From Celeribacter marinus (GTDB lineage: Bacteria > Pseudomonadota > Alphaproteobacteria > Rhodobacterales > Rhodobacteraceae): DNA of 64,000 bases. Under the pieces are notes generated by a model. The model was not told the origin of the DNA. It worked only from the letters and a program-made list of their open reading frames with translations, and did not search any database. Below, piece by piece: positions 42,159-51,811 of this stretch; position 1 is the first letter of the stretch; every line of letters begins with the position of its first letter. Made by a program: the position numbers and the translations under genes. The DNA lies in assembly GCF_001308265.1 (NCBI RefSeq), contig NZ_CP012023.1, positions 2,122,932 to 2,186,931 on the forward strand, read 5' to 3'.

Positions 42159-42929
42159 CCATTTTTGAACATCAGACAACCGCGATGTCACCGCCTTTTT
42201 CAACAGCAAGCTGTCGATATCAACGGCCGTGAACACGCTGCCCGCCGCCACCGCGAGATCAAGCATGGTTTGATCCACCGACAAAAAGCCCGCCGGTTTT
42301 CCCGCCGCGCGAATGCGTTTGAGACCGCTTGTAACCGCCTCAACCACCACCGGATGATCAAGCTGACCCGGATAGCCCATAGAGGCCGCCAGATCCGCAG
42401 GACCGATGAAAATCGCGTCGATCCCGTCCACGGCGGCGATGGCCTCCAAATCGTCCAAGGCCTCTTTGGTTTCCACCTGCACCATGAGGCAAATCTCATC
42501 ACGTGCCTTGGCAAAATAGCCGTCAACCTCGCCAAACAGATTGGCGCGTGTCGCCCCACCCATGCCGCGAATGCCGCGCGGCGGGTACGCCACCGATTGC
42601 GCTGCGGCCTCCGCTTCGGCCACATCACGCACGTAGGGCACGAGGATGTTTTGCGCCCCGATATCCAGCACGCGTTTGATCTCGGCGGCGTCCATATGCG
42701 TCACGCGCACAACTGGCGCGGTGTTGGACCGTCCCATGGCTTGCATCATCTGCAACACGTTATCCAGATCGCGCGGGGTGTGTTCACAGTCGATCAAAAT
42801 CCAGTCGTACCCCGTCCCCGCGAGCATCTCGCCAATGTAGGGATCGCGGATTGTGTTCCACAGGCCAACTTGCTGTTGGCCTGCGAGAATGGCACGTTTG
42901 AACGGGTTTGCGACACGATCCATCGACAT
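42147..42929 (-). CDS. HpcH/HpaI-family class II pyruvate aldolase
   Basis: This 260-residue aldolase matches HpaI/GarL/YfaU. The metal and substrate residues appear in LIDCEHTPRDLDN, VQVETKEALDDLEAIA and FIGPADLAASMG. The family cleaves 2-keto-3-deoxy acids to pyruvate plus an aldehyde. Here it would provide the aldol-cleavage (Dahms-like) alternative to the XylX-like dehydration. AAGGA 7 nt upstream supports the start. It follows the hydroxyacid dehydrogenase by 10 nt. Confidence 0.9.
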   Translation of the reverse strand: MSMDRVANPFKRAILAGQQQVGLWNTIRDPYIGEMLAGTGYDWILIDCEHTPRDLDNVLQMMQAMGRSNTAPVVRVTHMDAAEIKRVLDIGAQNILVPYVRDVAEAEAAAQSVAYPPRGIRGMGGATRANLFGEVDGYFAKARDEICLMVQVETKEALDDLEAIAAVDGIDAIFIGPADLAASMGYPGQLDHPVVVEAVTSGLKRIRAAGKPAGFLSVDQTMLDLAVAAGSVFTAVDIDSLLLKKAVTSRLSDVQKWKKG

Positions 42930-42939
42930 GATGTGGTCC

Positions 42940-43887
42940 TTAGTTCACGGGGGTTACAAGGGCTTCTCCACCCAAAAACGCCGTAATATTGGCGAGTTGT
43001 AGCTCGGCCATTGCACGGCGGGTTTCAACGGTTCCCGACCCTTGGTGCGGCTGAAGATGCACATTGTCGAGTTTGAGAAACCGCGGGTCAATCGTCGGTT
43101 CGTCAAGGAACACATCAAGGGCGGCCCCCTCGATGGTTTTGGCCTCAAGCGCGTCTAAAAGCGCCGCCTCATCCACGGTTGTCCCGCGCGAAATGTTGAC
43201 GACAACGCCGCGTGGGCCAAGAGCCGCAAGCACGTCTTTGCCTACATAATTGCGGGTGGCCTCGCCGCCGACAATCGCAATCACCAGCCAATCAACGGCC
43301 TTTGCCATGTCGACCACATCGGCGTGATAGGTCCAGTCCGGTGTCTGTTTTTCAGACCGCGCATGGTAGTGAATGTCCATTTTGAACGCCGCCAAACGAT
43401 CCGCGATATCGCGGCCAATACGGCCCATGCCGACGATCCCAACCGTGTCGCCCGACATTTTCCGGTTGAGCGGGAGCGCTTTGCCCGTGGCCCATGTGCC
43501 GTCCATGACCCATTGGTGACCGGCAACCAGATTGCGCGAGTACGCCAGCATCATACCAACGGTCAGATCGGCCACATCGTCATTGAGCACGTCTGGCGTA
43601 TTGGTGACCTTGATCCCACGCGCGTCCGCCGCATCGACGTCGATCGCATCATACCCAACCCCGAAATTAGCGATGAGGCCTAGGTTTGGAACGAGGTCCA
43701 TATTGGCGCCACTAAAGGCATCGTGACCTTTGAATGCCACCGCCTTTACGCTCGCGCGGGTCGCAGAGTCCAACGCGGCCACCTCGGCAAAGGACGCGGC
43801 AAAAAGCGCCGCATGAGCGGTTTCAAGGCGGCTGCGCTCTTCGGGTGTGAAGGCCGCGCCAATGATCAGAAGTGATGTATCAGTCAT
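42940..43887 (-). CDS. D-2-hydroxyacid dehydrogenase (glyoxylate/hydroxypyruvate reductase type)
   Basis: This 315-residue NAD(P)-dependent enzyme has the motif GIVGMGRIGRDIADRL and the catalytic arginine (VNISRGTTVDE), glutamate (FLDEPTID) and histidine (LQPHQGSGT). The pattern fits GhrB-like glyoxylate/hydroxypyruvate reductases. It probably reduces a 2-keto or aldehyde-derived C2-C3 acid formed after aldol cleavage. It is the middle gene of the three-gene operon with the aminotransferase and the aldolase. Confidence 0.9.
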   Translation of the reverse strand: MTDTSLLIIGAAFTPEERSRLETAHAALFAASFAEVAALDSATRASVKAVAFKGHDAFSGANMDLVPNLGLIANFGVGYDAIDVDAADARGIKVTNTPDVLNDDVADLTVGMMLAYSRNLVAGHQWVMDGTWATGKALPLNRKMSGDTVGIVGMGRIGRDIADRLAAFKMDIHYHARSEKQTPDWTYHADVVDMAKAVDWLVIAIVGGEATRNYVGKDVLAALGPRGVVVNISRGTTVDEAALLDALEAKTIEGAALDVFLDEPTIDPRFLKLDNVHLQPHQGSGTVETRRAMAELQLANITAFLGGEALVTPVN

Positions 43888-43944
43888 GTGTCATCCTTTC
43901 GGAGGGAATGTTCGATTTGTGCAATTATAAGGTCTATTTCGCGG

Positions 43945-45114
43945 TCAAAGCAGCTTGCGAATGCGCGAAATGGCCTCTTCTATGTTGTCGAGTGAGTTTG
44001 CATATGAGAACCGCAGATAGCCCTCTCCCCATGCGCCAAAGCTGGTTCCGGACACGGTCGCGACACCCGCCTCATCGAGAAACCGGTTTTGCGCCTCCAT
44101 CGACGTCAGGCCCGTGCCCTCGATATTTGGAAAGGCGTAAAACGCGCCCGCCGCATCGGCGCAGCGCACACCCGGCAGGTCGTTGAGCATGGAGACAATC
44201 GCCTGACGCCGTTTATCAAACTGCGCCACCATGTCGGTCACCGCATTTTGCGGTCCGGTCAGCGCAGCAAGGCCCGCGTATTGAGCGGAGGCGTTCACGC
44301 AAGAATGGTCGTTGATACACAGCCGTGTGACGTGATCCACCGCCGCATCTGGCCAGACGGCATAGCCCAACCGCCACCCTGTCATCGCGTAGGTTTTAGA
44401 CCATCCATCGAGCACGATCAGACGGTCACGAATTTCGGGATATTGCAGCAAAGACACGTGTTCGCGCCCGCCGTATAGCATCTGGGAATAAATCTCATCA
44501 GACAACAACGCGACATGAGGATGATCCATGAGGCCCGCGACGAGTTTGTCGATTTCCTCTTTTGGCGTCACGCCGCCGGTCGGATTTGCAGGACTGTTGA
44601 TGATGATCAACCGCGTCTTATCCGTGATTTTCGACAAGACATCGTCCGCATCGAACGTAAAGCCGTTCTTTTCCTCGAGCGCGATCGGCACGGGCGTCGC
44701 ACCAGAGTATTTGATCACGCTTTCGTAGATCGGAAAGCCGGGGTTGGGATACATGATTTCGGTCCCGGGTTGACCAAACATCAGCACCGCAAAGAACATC
44801 GTGGGCTTGCCACCAGGCACAACGACCACGTTGTCGGGGTTGACCTCAACACCGTGACGGCGGTTCAAATCGGCGGCCACCGCCTCGCGCAAGACAGGCA
44901 AACCGTTTGCGGGTGTGTAGCCGTGATGACCGTCTTTGAGGGCTTTGATCCCCGCCTCGACAATGTGTTCAGGGGTCTGAAAGTCGGGCTGACCGATGCC
45001 CAAATTGATAATGTCACGGCCTTGAGCGGCGAGTTTCCCCGCGCGCGCCAAGACCATAAATGCACTCTCGGTTCCCAAACGGGACAGACTATCGGCAAAG
45101 ATTAAATCGGACAT
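43945..45114 (-). CDS. class I/II PLP-dependent aminotransferase
   Basis: This 389-residue fold-type I aminotransferase has the substrate entry GIGQPDFQTPEHI, PLP contacts NSPANPTGG and the PLP lysine in DGWSKTYAMTGWRLGY, with a C-terminal arginine in YLRFSYANS that would bind an alpha-carboxylate. Specificity is unclear; aspartate, alanine or aromatic acids are possible. GGGAGGAG before ATG 45114 sets the start. Operator site 6 is 52 nt upstream, so it leads a GntR-controlled operon. It may use pyruvate or glyoxylate from the sugar-acid route. Confidence 0.88.
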   Translation of the reverse strand: MSDLIFADSLSRLGTESAFMVLARAGKLAAQGRDIINLGIGQPDFQTPEHIVEAGIKALKDGHHGYTPANGLPVLREAVAADLNRRHGVEVNPDNVVVVPGGKPTMFFAVLMFGQPGTEIMYPNPGFPIYESVIKYSGATPVPIALEEKNGFTFDADDVLSKITDKTRLIIINSPANPTGGVTPKEEIDKLVAGLMDHPHVALLSDEIYSQMLYGGREHVSLLQYPEIRDRLIVLDGWSKTYAMTGWRLGYAVWPDAAVDHVTRLCINDHSCVNASAQYAGLAALTGPQNAVTDMVAQFDKRRQAIVSMLNDLPGVRCADAAGAFYAFPNIEGTGLTSMEAQNRFLDEAGVATVSGTSFGAWGEGYLRFSYANSLDNIEEAISRIRKLL

Positions 45115-45165
45115 GAAGGCTCCTCCCAGCGCGTCATAGCCCACGCGGTGCGTGAGTCATCTCAA

Positions 45166-45181
45166 TTTTGGTATACCAAAT
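45166..45181. promoter_or_regulatory. GntR operator site 6
   Basis: TTTTGGTATACCAAAT is a palindrome with one outer mismatch, 52 nt upstream of the aminotransferase start. It marks the right end of the regulon; no copy was noticed beyond it. Confidence 0.86.
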
Positions 45182-45285
45182 AAAATGCGAAAGAAAGTCT
45201 ACAGTTCCCGCGAATATGCACAAGGCCCGCGCCGCGTCTGCGCATGTGGTGCGGGCAACCTGCAAACAAGCGGCCACTGTGGGCG

Positions 45286-46428
45286 CTAGTCGACAAGCAA
45301 TGGCTCATACCGCGCATCCGTGAGCGTTTTCATAAAGGCCACAAGCGCGTCAATTTCGACGTCTTTCAACGCATCACCCTCTGTCAATTCGGCGGAGGCG
45401 AGTGTTTGGGGCACGGGGATCGGGCCAAACTCCTTGCCCGTCTCGGGATTGATCTGACGTGCTGCGGCGTTTGAATTATAGCGATTGTAAAACAACACCA
45501 CCGTGCGCAGATCCGCGAACACCCCGTTGTGCATATAGGGGCCGGTCACAGCGACATTGCGCAGGGTTGGAACCTTGAACTTCCCAAAATTTTCGGGCGC
45601 GGTCGCCAACGGGTTATCGGACAGCCCATTGTCCGATTTGTCCAACTTTACGCCGTTTAGCGCGCGTAAATCGGTGTTATTGGGCACGCCAATGTTGAAA
45701 TAGTCATAGTTTGAGAATGTCTCGCGCTCCGATCCGGGTCGCATATGAAGCTGATGACACAGGTTACAATTGGTGAATTGTTGCGAAAAGAACAGTGTCT
45801 CGCCCAGCAACTCTTCGCGCGTCAACTCGGCTTCACCGCGCACATACCGGTCATATTTGCTATCAAATGGCGCAAAACTATCACGGCGCTCAAAGGCAGC
45901 GATTGCGACCGTCATCGCCTGATACCCCGCCTCGACATCATCCAAAACGCCCGCGCCAAATTCACGCTCGAACGCCACGCCGTATTGCACCTTTTCGCGC
46001 AAACGCGCGACCACAGACGCCGCATCGGGCATCCCCATTTCTATGGGGTTTAGGGGCGGACCGCCCGCTTGTTGCTCCAACGTTGCGGCGCGCCCATCAT
46101 GAAATTGACCACCGATCCACCGATCATCTTTGTTCTTATGAAACGCCGGAATAAGGGCGGCATAGGTCACCGTTGGCGCGTTGCGATCGCCCAATGAGAC
46201 ACCATCATCGCCAATCGAGGCCGCTCCACGCGGGTCGGCAAATCCGTGATCGGGATCATGACACGAGGCACATGATTGGGTGCGGTTTTTAGACAAATCC
46301 ACATCAAAAAACAACGCTTCGCCCAAAGCGTCAAGCGTCTCCAACGATTGCGCCTGAACGGGCATCGCGAGCAGACAGACGACCGCAAAGCGAGAAAAAC
46401 GAGCAACACGAGACGCGCCAAGACACAT
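45286..46428 (-). CDS. di-heme cytochrome c peroxidase (MauG/CcpA-like)
   Basis: This exported 380-residue protein has a signal peptide and two CxxCH heme sites, CASCH (in SCASCHDPDHGFADPRGAA) and CNLCH (in NCNLCHQLHMRPG). Other family traits are DRNAPTVTYAALIP, GGQFHDGRAATLEQQAGGP and TLRNVAVTGPYMHNG. The fold is the bacterial cytochrome c peroxidase/MauG family, acting in the periplasm on hydrogen peroxide or on protein side chains. It is not next to a mau operon. It lies outside the GntR sites and is transcribed on its own. Confidence 0.9.
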   Translation of the reverse strand: MCLGASRVARFSRFAVVCLLAMPVQAQSLETLDALGEALFFDVDLSKNRTQSCASCHDPDHGFADPRGAASIGDDGVSLGDRNAPTVTYAALIPAFHKNKDDRWIGGQFHDGRAATLEQQAGGPPLNPIEMGMPDAASVVARLREKVQYGVAFEREFGAGVLDDVEAGYQAMTVAIAAFERRDSFAPFDSKYDRYVRGEAELTREELLGETLFFSQQFTNCNLCHQLHMRPGSERETFSNYDYFNIGVPNNTDLRALNGVKLDKSDNGLSDNPLATAPENFGKFKVPTLRNVAVTGPYMHNGVFADLRTVVLFYNRYNSNAAARQINPETGKEFGPIPVPQTLASAELTEGDALKDVEIDALVAFMKTLTDARYEPLLVD

Positions 46429-46560
46429 GGGAGAACCTAAACATCGAATATTTTAGTCGGGTATAGACCTCTCACATACATTAGCCAACACGCGGCGGTA
46501 TTGAGCGACATCAAATCCATGTGCGCGAGGGCGCACGAAAAATACATGAGGAGAGGCGGA

Positions 46561-47550
46561 TTACGCGGCTTTGGTCGCTGATGCGGGGCGCAAGTTGCAC
46601 AATCGTTTAATCTCCAAACGGGCGGCTTGAACCGCCCAGTCCCATTCGTCAGGATCGGTGATCGCATGGGACACACGGTCCCACGCCACATCGTCATGAA
46701 AGAGAGCCGAAAGATCCACACCGACCTCATCGGACATTTGCGCGTTGCAAGTACGAAACCCGTCCATGATTTCCTCACGTTGACAGCCTGTGAGCACATC
46801 CGCTGACTGGAAAAACGCGGGCCGTGCATGGGCCTCGGCGCGCCGAATGATGTGTTGACGCTCAAATGCCGTGGCGGGGGCGTGCTGATCCAACGCCGTC
46901 AAAAACGCCAGTGACGGTGTGCGATTGGCGGTGACGTGACCGCCCTCAATAAGGCCCATAGTCCCTGCCCCGATGTGGTGAAACACATCTTGCACCACAT
47001 CGTGCCCCCTCAGGTAGGCGCGGTCATACAGATGCGCCGCCCATGTGATCTGGGGCGCGTCCCGCCGCATAGCGCGCAAGAACGCGGCGTAATCGGCCTT
47101 TTGGCGGCGCGCATTTATGAACGGCAAATATCCCGCAACCAGTTGGCCCGTCTTGCCGCGTTGTTTGGCGAGGCTTTCCAAAAACAAATCCTGACGGCGA
47201 AAGTAAAAGAACGGCTTGAGCCGCACACCATCAATACCCGCGAGAGTCGATATCATTTTGCGCGCATCATGGGTCCCAAACGCGGTTTCGGTTGAAATCA
47301 ACAGATGACGTTGATGGGTTTGTGCAATCTCGCGGCTCAACTTGGTGCGGATATGCGCATCGTGTCGGTCCTCGCGCAACAAGCGGGTCAAATGGTTGTG
47401 GCAAATGCCACGCCGGAACGCTTTGACATAACTCACCCCCGCCGCGCGCAATGTTGCCTCATTGCGCGCCAAAACGGACTGCACGGATGTGGTGCCGGTT
47501 TTCTCGGTGCCCAAATGCACAAAAAGGGTTTTAGGATCTGCATGCGTCAT
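46561..47550 (-). CDS. sulfotransferase-like protein
   Basis: This 329-residue protein begins MTHADPKTLFVHLGTEKTGT. The HLGTEKTGTTSVQ loop resembles the 5'-phosphosulfate-binding loop of PAPS-dependent sulfotransferases. The expected 3'-phosphate segment may be in HLLISTETAFGTHDARKM, but the rest is divergent. The frame extends to 47835 without good family support, so I take ATG 47550. Two genes away lie MprF and the polysaccharide locus, and sulfation of a surface glycan is a plausible but unproven role. Confidence 0.75.
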   Translation of the reverse strand: MTHADPKTLFVHLGTEKTGTTSVQSVLARNEATLRAAGVSYVKAFRRGICHNHLTRLLREDRHDAHIRTKLSREIAQTHQRHLLISTETAFGTHDARKMISTLAGIDGVRLKPFFYFRRQDLFLESLAKQRGKTGQLVAGYLPFINARRQKADYAAFLRAMRRDAPQITWAAHLYDRAYLRGHDVVQDVFHHIGAGTMGLIEGGHVTANRTPSLAFLTALDQHAPATAFERQHIIRRAEAHARPAFFQSADVLTGCQREEIMDGFRTCNAQMSDEVGVDLSALFHDDVAWDRVSHAITDPDEWDWAVQAARLEIKRLCNLRPASATKAA

Positions 47551-47680
47551 AGCCGGTGACGTTAGGGCAAAGGCGTAAACAATCGGTGCAAGCCCCAAAA
47601 TTAACATACAGCACAGGGATTGACCAAACCTAACACCTGTTGTTAATTTTCTAAACCCGTACTCCAAAGAGAGGTCCGCC

Positions 47681-48598
47681 GTGCTGACATTGCGACAAAT
47701 CGAGGTTATCCGCGCCATTATGATGGCCGGCACGGTCAAGGGTGCTGCCGAGTTTTTGGGCGTCTCTGCACCGGGGATCAGCCGCGTGATGAAACACACG
47801 GAAAGCCAATTGGGTCTGCGCCTGTTCTCGCGCACGCACGGGCGCTATGTGCCGACACATGAGGCCGCCGATATTTTCAATCAGGTCAGCGGCGTGTTTC
47901 GCTCGGTCGAGAACCTTCAGCATTCGATTGCAGCGTTAAAATCGGGCGAGACGAGCACCGTATGTCTTGCCGCTGTGCCCTCAATTGCACAACATGTTTT
48001 CCCGAACGCGATCAAACAGTTGCGTGACGATTTCCCCGATCTGAAGCTCAACCTGAATACCATCAAAATCGAGGAAGCGATTGATTATCTTTTGCTTGGG
48101 AAAGGCGAGATGGCGGCGCTGAGTTACAAGCTTGATCACCCCGGATTGGTCATGCAACCGCTCTATGCGGGGCGGTTGGTGGCGGTTGTTCCAACCGGTC
48201 ATCCCCTCGCGGCGCAATCGGTGATTTCGGTGCATGATCTGGCCAAAGATGTGCTGATCAGTATTGATCCCGACGACCCTTATGGTGCTATTTTGGCGGC
48301 TCCGTTTTATCAAAATGCCTTGCCGTTCGATCTTTCGATCCAAGCGCGGACAGGCCAGATGGTGGCGGCTTTGGTCGCACAAGGGTTGGGTGTTGCGATA
48401 TTAGATGAATTGTCCCTTGCCTCGCCCGCGATGCGTGACGGGCTCGCCATACGTCCGATCAAGGAACCCACCACCTTTCGCGCTTACGCCGCCTTTTCCG
48501 CCGAGCGTCCACGGTCGATTTTTGCCGAACGGATGCTCGCCCACCTCAAGGCGGAGATGGGTCAGGTCACGGTTATGCGCCCTGCCAATCGTACCTAA
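47681..48598 (+). CDS. LysR-family transcriptional regulator
   Basis: This 305-residue protein has a winged HTH (TLRQIEVIRAIMMAGTVKGA, then EFLGVSAPGISRVMKHTE) and a LysR effector domain. The GTG start follows an AGAGAGG site. It is divergent from the sulfotransferase-like gene, the usual arrangement for a LysR target, and converges on mprF with a 4-nt overlap of stop codons. The effector is unknown. Confidence 0.9.
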   Translation: MLTLRQIEVIRAIMMAGTVKGAAEFLGVSAPGISRVMKHTESQLGLRLFSRTHGRYVPTHEAADIFNQVSGVFRSVENLQHSIAALKSGETSTVCLAAVPSIAQHVFPNAIKQLRDDFPDLKLNLNTIKIEEAIDYLLLGKGEMAALSYKLDHPGLVMQPLYAGRLVAVVPTGHPLAAQSVISVHDLAKDVLISIDPDDPYGAILAAPFYQNALPFDLSIQARTGQMVAALVAQGLGVAILDELSLASPAMRDGLAIRPIKEPTTFRAYAAFSAERPRSIFAERMLAHLKAEMGQVTVMRPANRT

Positions 48599-51216
48599 AT
48601 GCGCGCCTCATGCGGTGGGGCTTGGTCTTGAGCAGACTTTGCGCCACGCGAAATGAGCAAGCTGACCTCGTACAAAACACGCGCGGCATCCAACCGACCT
48701 GAACTTGCGAGATATTCGGGCGACCAGACGGGATCAAATTTTTGCTTGAACGTGCGCAGCCCCTCAAAGCGGTAAAACTGTTCCCCATGCTCATACAAGA
48801 AACTGCCAATCCGGTGCCATGTCGACGCCAAACGGTGGCTTTCAAACCCTGACAGCGGGGCGGCGCCAAGCGAAAACCATGTGAACCCTTGTGCCTTGCC
48901 CCACAGTAGCATGTCGGCAAAGAGCGCATCCATGGCCATGCCCGGCCCGCTCGGATCATAGCGCATCAAATCAAGTGAGACTTCGGACTTATCCCCCGTT
49001 TGCATCAGGTTCGCAAAGGCCGCAATGCGCCCCGTCTGCGCGTGGCGGATCACCGCCTGATCAAAATTGCCCATGTAATCGGGGTGGAACGCGCCAAGTG
49101 AAAACCCTTTTTCCTCGCTCTTTTTGAGGGCCAGCCACGCATCAGAGACCTCGCGCAAGTTGTCCATGACCGGCGCGAGATCCGCCGCTTTTATGACCTC
49201 GAACACATAGCCGTCGCGCGCAATACGTGCCTTTGCGTGACGCCAATCCTTGCGCTTTGAGCCCTCAAGAGAGAATGTGGCCAGCTCGACACGGGCGACT
49301 TCACCGATTTTGAGCACTTGGAGGCCAAGATCAAGATAGCTCGGCAAATACCGGTCGGATACCGCGTAAAACGCACATCTGCGCCCCATCGCATCCGCCA
49401 ATTCGCGCAGCTGCCATATCGCGGCGATCCCTGCCTCTTTTGTGCCAACGGGGTCGCCCTTTGCCACGAGGGTATGGCCCGTATCGGCATAGGCGATATA
49501 GGCGCAGGCATCGGGGGTTATGATAAACCGTTTGTCGCCACTCAACGATATATTGGCTTCGGCTGCGGTTGCTTGCGCCGTCAGGTGGCGCACCACATCG
49601 GGTATCGGGTCAGGTTTAAGGCGCGCAGATTGTCGGCTCAGCAACGAATTGAGCATAAACGCAGACAAGACCACAGCCACGGCGAATGTCGCCCGCAAGA
49701 ACCGTGACGCGTCACTTTTCCATGCGAATTTCCACCAAAGAGCATCGGAATACTGGACGTTTGAATAGGCGAACATCCCGATCCAACTGATCGCCGCGAC
49801 AAGCAGGGACACGCTCAATATCCATTTCCAGTTCAGGCGCAGTGTTCCGGTGACGTTGGCGCGGTAAAATGCGCCGCGAAACACCCATAAAACGGCCATA
49901 GCCCCGGCCAGAGTTGCGGCTTCCTCCCAGTCAAACCCTTTGAGCAATGATACAACAAAGCCCGTGAGCAACAACGCCATCGCCAGCCCCCACGCGCGAA
50001 ACATGCGCCGGTACAATCCGCGCGCCACGATCATCAACAGCACCCCACTGACGCTGCCGATCATGTGCGATGTTTCAATGAGCGAGAGCGGAAGGATCTC
50101 TTGTAAAAAGCCAAGGCGCGCGGGGTCGGATGGCAAGTTGCCCGAGATCAAAAGAACCGCCCCCGACAGCATCACCAAACCGGCGGTCACAAGGGGGACA
50201 ATCGGTCCCACCGCCTTGACTATGGTGCGTGAGGTGTCACTGGCTTTTTCGCGATTGGCAACGGCCCACGCGCCCGCAAGTCCGATCACGGCAAACAAGA
50301 ACGGTAAAACGGTATAGATGAGGCGGTAGATGAGCAAAGCGGCCAATGCGTCAGAGCGACCAGCCGCCCCCAGACCCGCAATCATCGTGGCCTCGAATAT
50401 CCCCAAGCCCCCCGGTGCGTGGCTCAAAATACCCACCGCAATGGCCGCAACAAACACCACAAAGAACAAAAAGAAGTTCTGGGACAGATCGGCCGGCATC
50501 AACACGTAGAGCGTCATGGCGGTCGCCGCCAGATCAATGATCGAGATCGCCGAGAGCGTTGCACCTTGGCGGCCATTTGGCAGCGTCATTTTGAGTTGGC
50601 CAAAGCCGATCTGGCGCGGGGTGCGCGCGGTCCACACGAAATAGGTGGCGATGACGGCAAGTATGGCAAACCCGCCCGCCACTTCCATCCGTTTGGACAG
50701 ATGCAAAACCGCCGCCAAACCATCAGGATGAAACACCATCAACGCCCCGATCAGGGCGAAAAGCCCCAAGAGAAAGGCAAGCCACGATGTTGCAATCAAT
50801 TTGGCCACGGCACCGATCTTAACCCCGAAGGCGGCATAGACGCGGTAGCGGATCGCCCCGCCCGTCAACCACGACAGCCCCAGCATATTGGAGACGGCCA
50901 TACTGCTTGCGCCTGTCATCATGGTCACGCCAAGCGGCAAACGCACATCGGAGACACTGCGCATAATGATCACATCATAGAGCGACAGCGCGAGATAGCT
51001 GACGCACATCGCGGCGAACGACAGCCCCAAGGTCATGCCAGAATACCCGCGCGCATCACGTTTCACATCGGCCAGATTGGTCCCAAGTGACATACGGTGC
51101 AGCACAAACAGCGCCAGCGCCGTAATGAGCAACGGGATCACCACCCGCACCGCAGGGTGTGACACCCACCGCTTTAACGGATGGGGATCGGCAGATACGG
51201 GCGTGGCGTTTTTCAT
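48595..51216 (-). CDS. mprF: bifunctional lysylphosphatidylglycerol synthase/flippase MprF
   Basis: This 873-residue membrane protein has an N-terminal flippase part of about fourteen helices and a C-terminal GNAT-fold synthase domain (DUF2156, about residues 545-850). MprF transfers an amino acid, usually lysine or alanine, from tRNA to phosphatidylglycerol and flips the product, reducing surface charge and giving resistance to cationic peptides. Synthase motifs include GDPVGTKEAGIAAIWQLREL, FSLGAFHPDYMGNFDQAVI and WFSLGAAPLSGFESH. The frame opens at 51447; ATG 51216 gives an ordinary N-terminus before the first helix. The amino acid used cannot be told. Confidence 0.93.
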   Translation of the reverse strand: MKNATPVSADPHPLKRWVSHPAVRVVIPLLITALALFVLHRMSLGTNLADVKRDARGYSGMTLGLSFAAMCVSYLALSLYDVIIMRSVSDVRLPLGVTMMTGASSMAVSNMLGLSWLTGGAIRYRVYAAFGVKIGAVAKLIATSWLAFLLGLFALIGALMVFHPDGLAAVLHLSKRMEVAGGFAILAVIATYFVWTARTPRQIGFGQLKMTLPNGRQGATLSAISIIDLAATAMTLYVLMPADLSQNFFLFFVVFVAAIAVGILSHAPGGLGIFEATMIAGLGAAGRSDALAALLIYRLIYTVLPFLFAVIGLAGAWAVANREKASDTSRTIVKAVGPIVPLVTAGLVMLSGAVLLISGNLPSDPARLGFLQEILPLSLIETSHMIGSVSGVLLMIVARGLYRRMFRAWGLAMALLLTGFVVSLLKGFDWEEAATLAGAMAVLWVFRGAFYRANVTGTLRLNWKWILSVSLLVAAISWIGMFAYSNVQYSDALWWKFAWKSDASRFLRATFAVAVVLSAFMLNSLLSRQSARLKPDPIPDVVRHLTAQATAAEANISLSGDKRFIITPDACAYIAYADTGHTLVAKGDPVGTKEAGIAAIWQLRELADAMGRRCAFYAVSDRYLPSYLDLGLQVLKIGEVARVELATFSLEGSKRKDWRHAKARIARDGYVFEVIKAADLAPVMDNLREVSDAWLALKKSEEKGFSLGAFHPDYMGNFDQAVIRHAQTGRIAAFANLMQTGDKSEVSLDLMRYDPSGPGMAMDALFADMLLWGKAQGFTWFSLGAAPLSGFESHRLASTWHRIGSFLYEHGEQFYRFEGLRTFKQKFDPVWSPEYLASSGRLDAARVLYEVSLLISRGAKSAQDQAPPHEARI

Positions 51217-51544
51217 GGGTGATCTCGCAAAGGGTCGAACAATACCGGCAACATGTCGGGCGATGCCGCGATCACAGGGCGCAGCCATCACATCCGCGCG
51301 TACCATAGACGCGAAATCAAACGACACCACATCAAACTTATATTTTAAAGGACAGTTTTGGGCGTGCGGGCAGCATTGTGTGTCTGGGTGCGGGCACTGT
51401 GCGCAAAATGCCCTATGCAGCGCACGGCCCACCAAGGCAAATTTCATCCCTGTGTCCTAAAACCGGTGGGCAATTCAAATGCCCCACATCACGCCGAGAC
51501 ACGCAGAGGCGTTGATTTGGACGCCAGCCACAGGAGTTATGATC
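51217..51544. other. intergenic region between mprF and the spike genes
   Basis: These 328 bases separate divergent mprF and the spike-base gene. No gene, CtrA-type TTAA-N7-TTAA pair or strong palindrome was noticed. An AT-rich stretch at about 51337-51350 is the best promoter candidate. Confidence 0.5.
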
Positions 51545-51811
51545 ATGACGAACCCGTTTGAAAACCGCGCGGCCTCTCTTAAGGGGGCCGCCGCAGATAT
51601 CACCCCCGTCACACCCGATGACCTCAACGATCTGCCACACCCCGCATTGGCCCTCTATGTCGAAACCGCGGGCGCGGTTTGCTTTGCCTCTATTGCGGGT
51701 CATGTGCGCACGGTCGCGGTAGGGGACTTTGCCATTTTGCCAGTCGCAACAGCGCGCGTTTTGGCCACAGGCACCACGGCCACAGGCATTCACGCGTTTA
51801 CGGTGTCCTAA
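51545..51811 (+). CDS. spike base protein, GhsA (RCAP_rcc01079)-like
   Basis: This 88-residue protein begins MTNPFENRAASLKGAAADIT and continues PVTPDDLNDLPHPALALYVE, a pattern I associate with the spike-base family typified by R. capsulatus Rcc01079 (GhsA), one half of the gene-transfer-agent head spike. An AGGAG site 8 nt upstream favours ATG 51545 over ATG 51539. The stop overlaps the next gene by 1 nt. No other phage or GTA gene is in the window. If correct, it is a separately encoded GTA spike, as in R. capsulatus. Confidence 0.7.
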   Translation: MTNPFENRAASLKGAAADITPVTPDDLNDLPHPALALYVETAGAVCFASIAGHVRTVAVGDFAILPVATARVLATGTTATGIHAFTVS

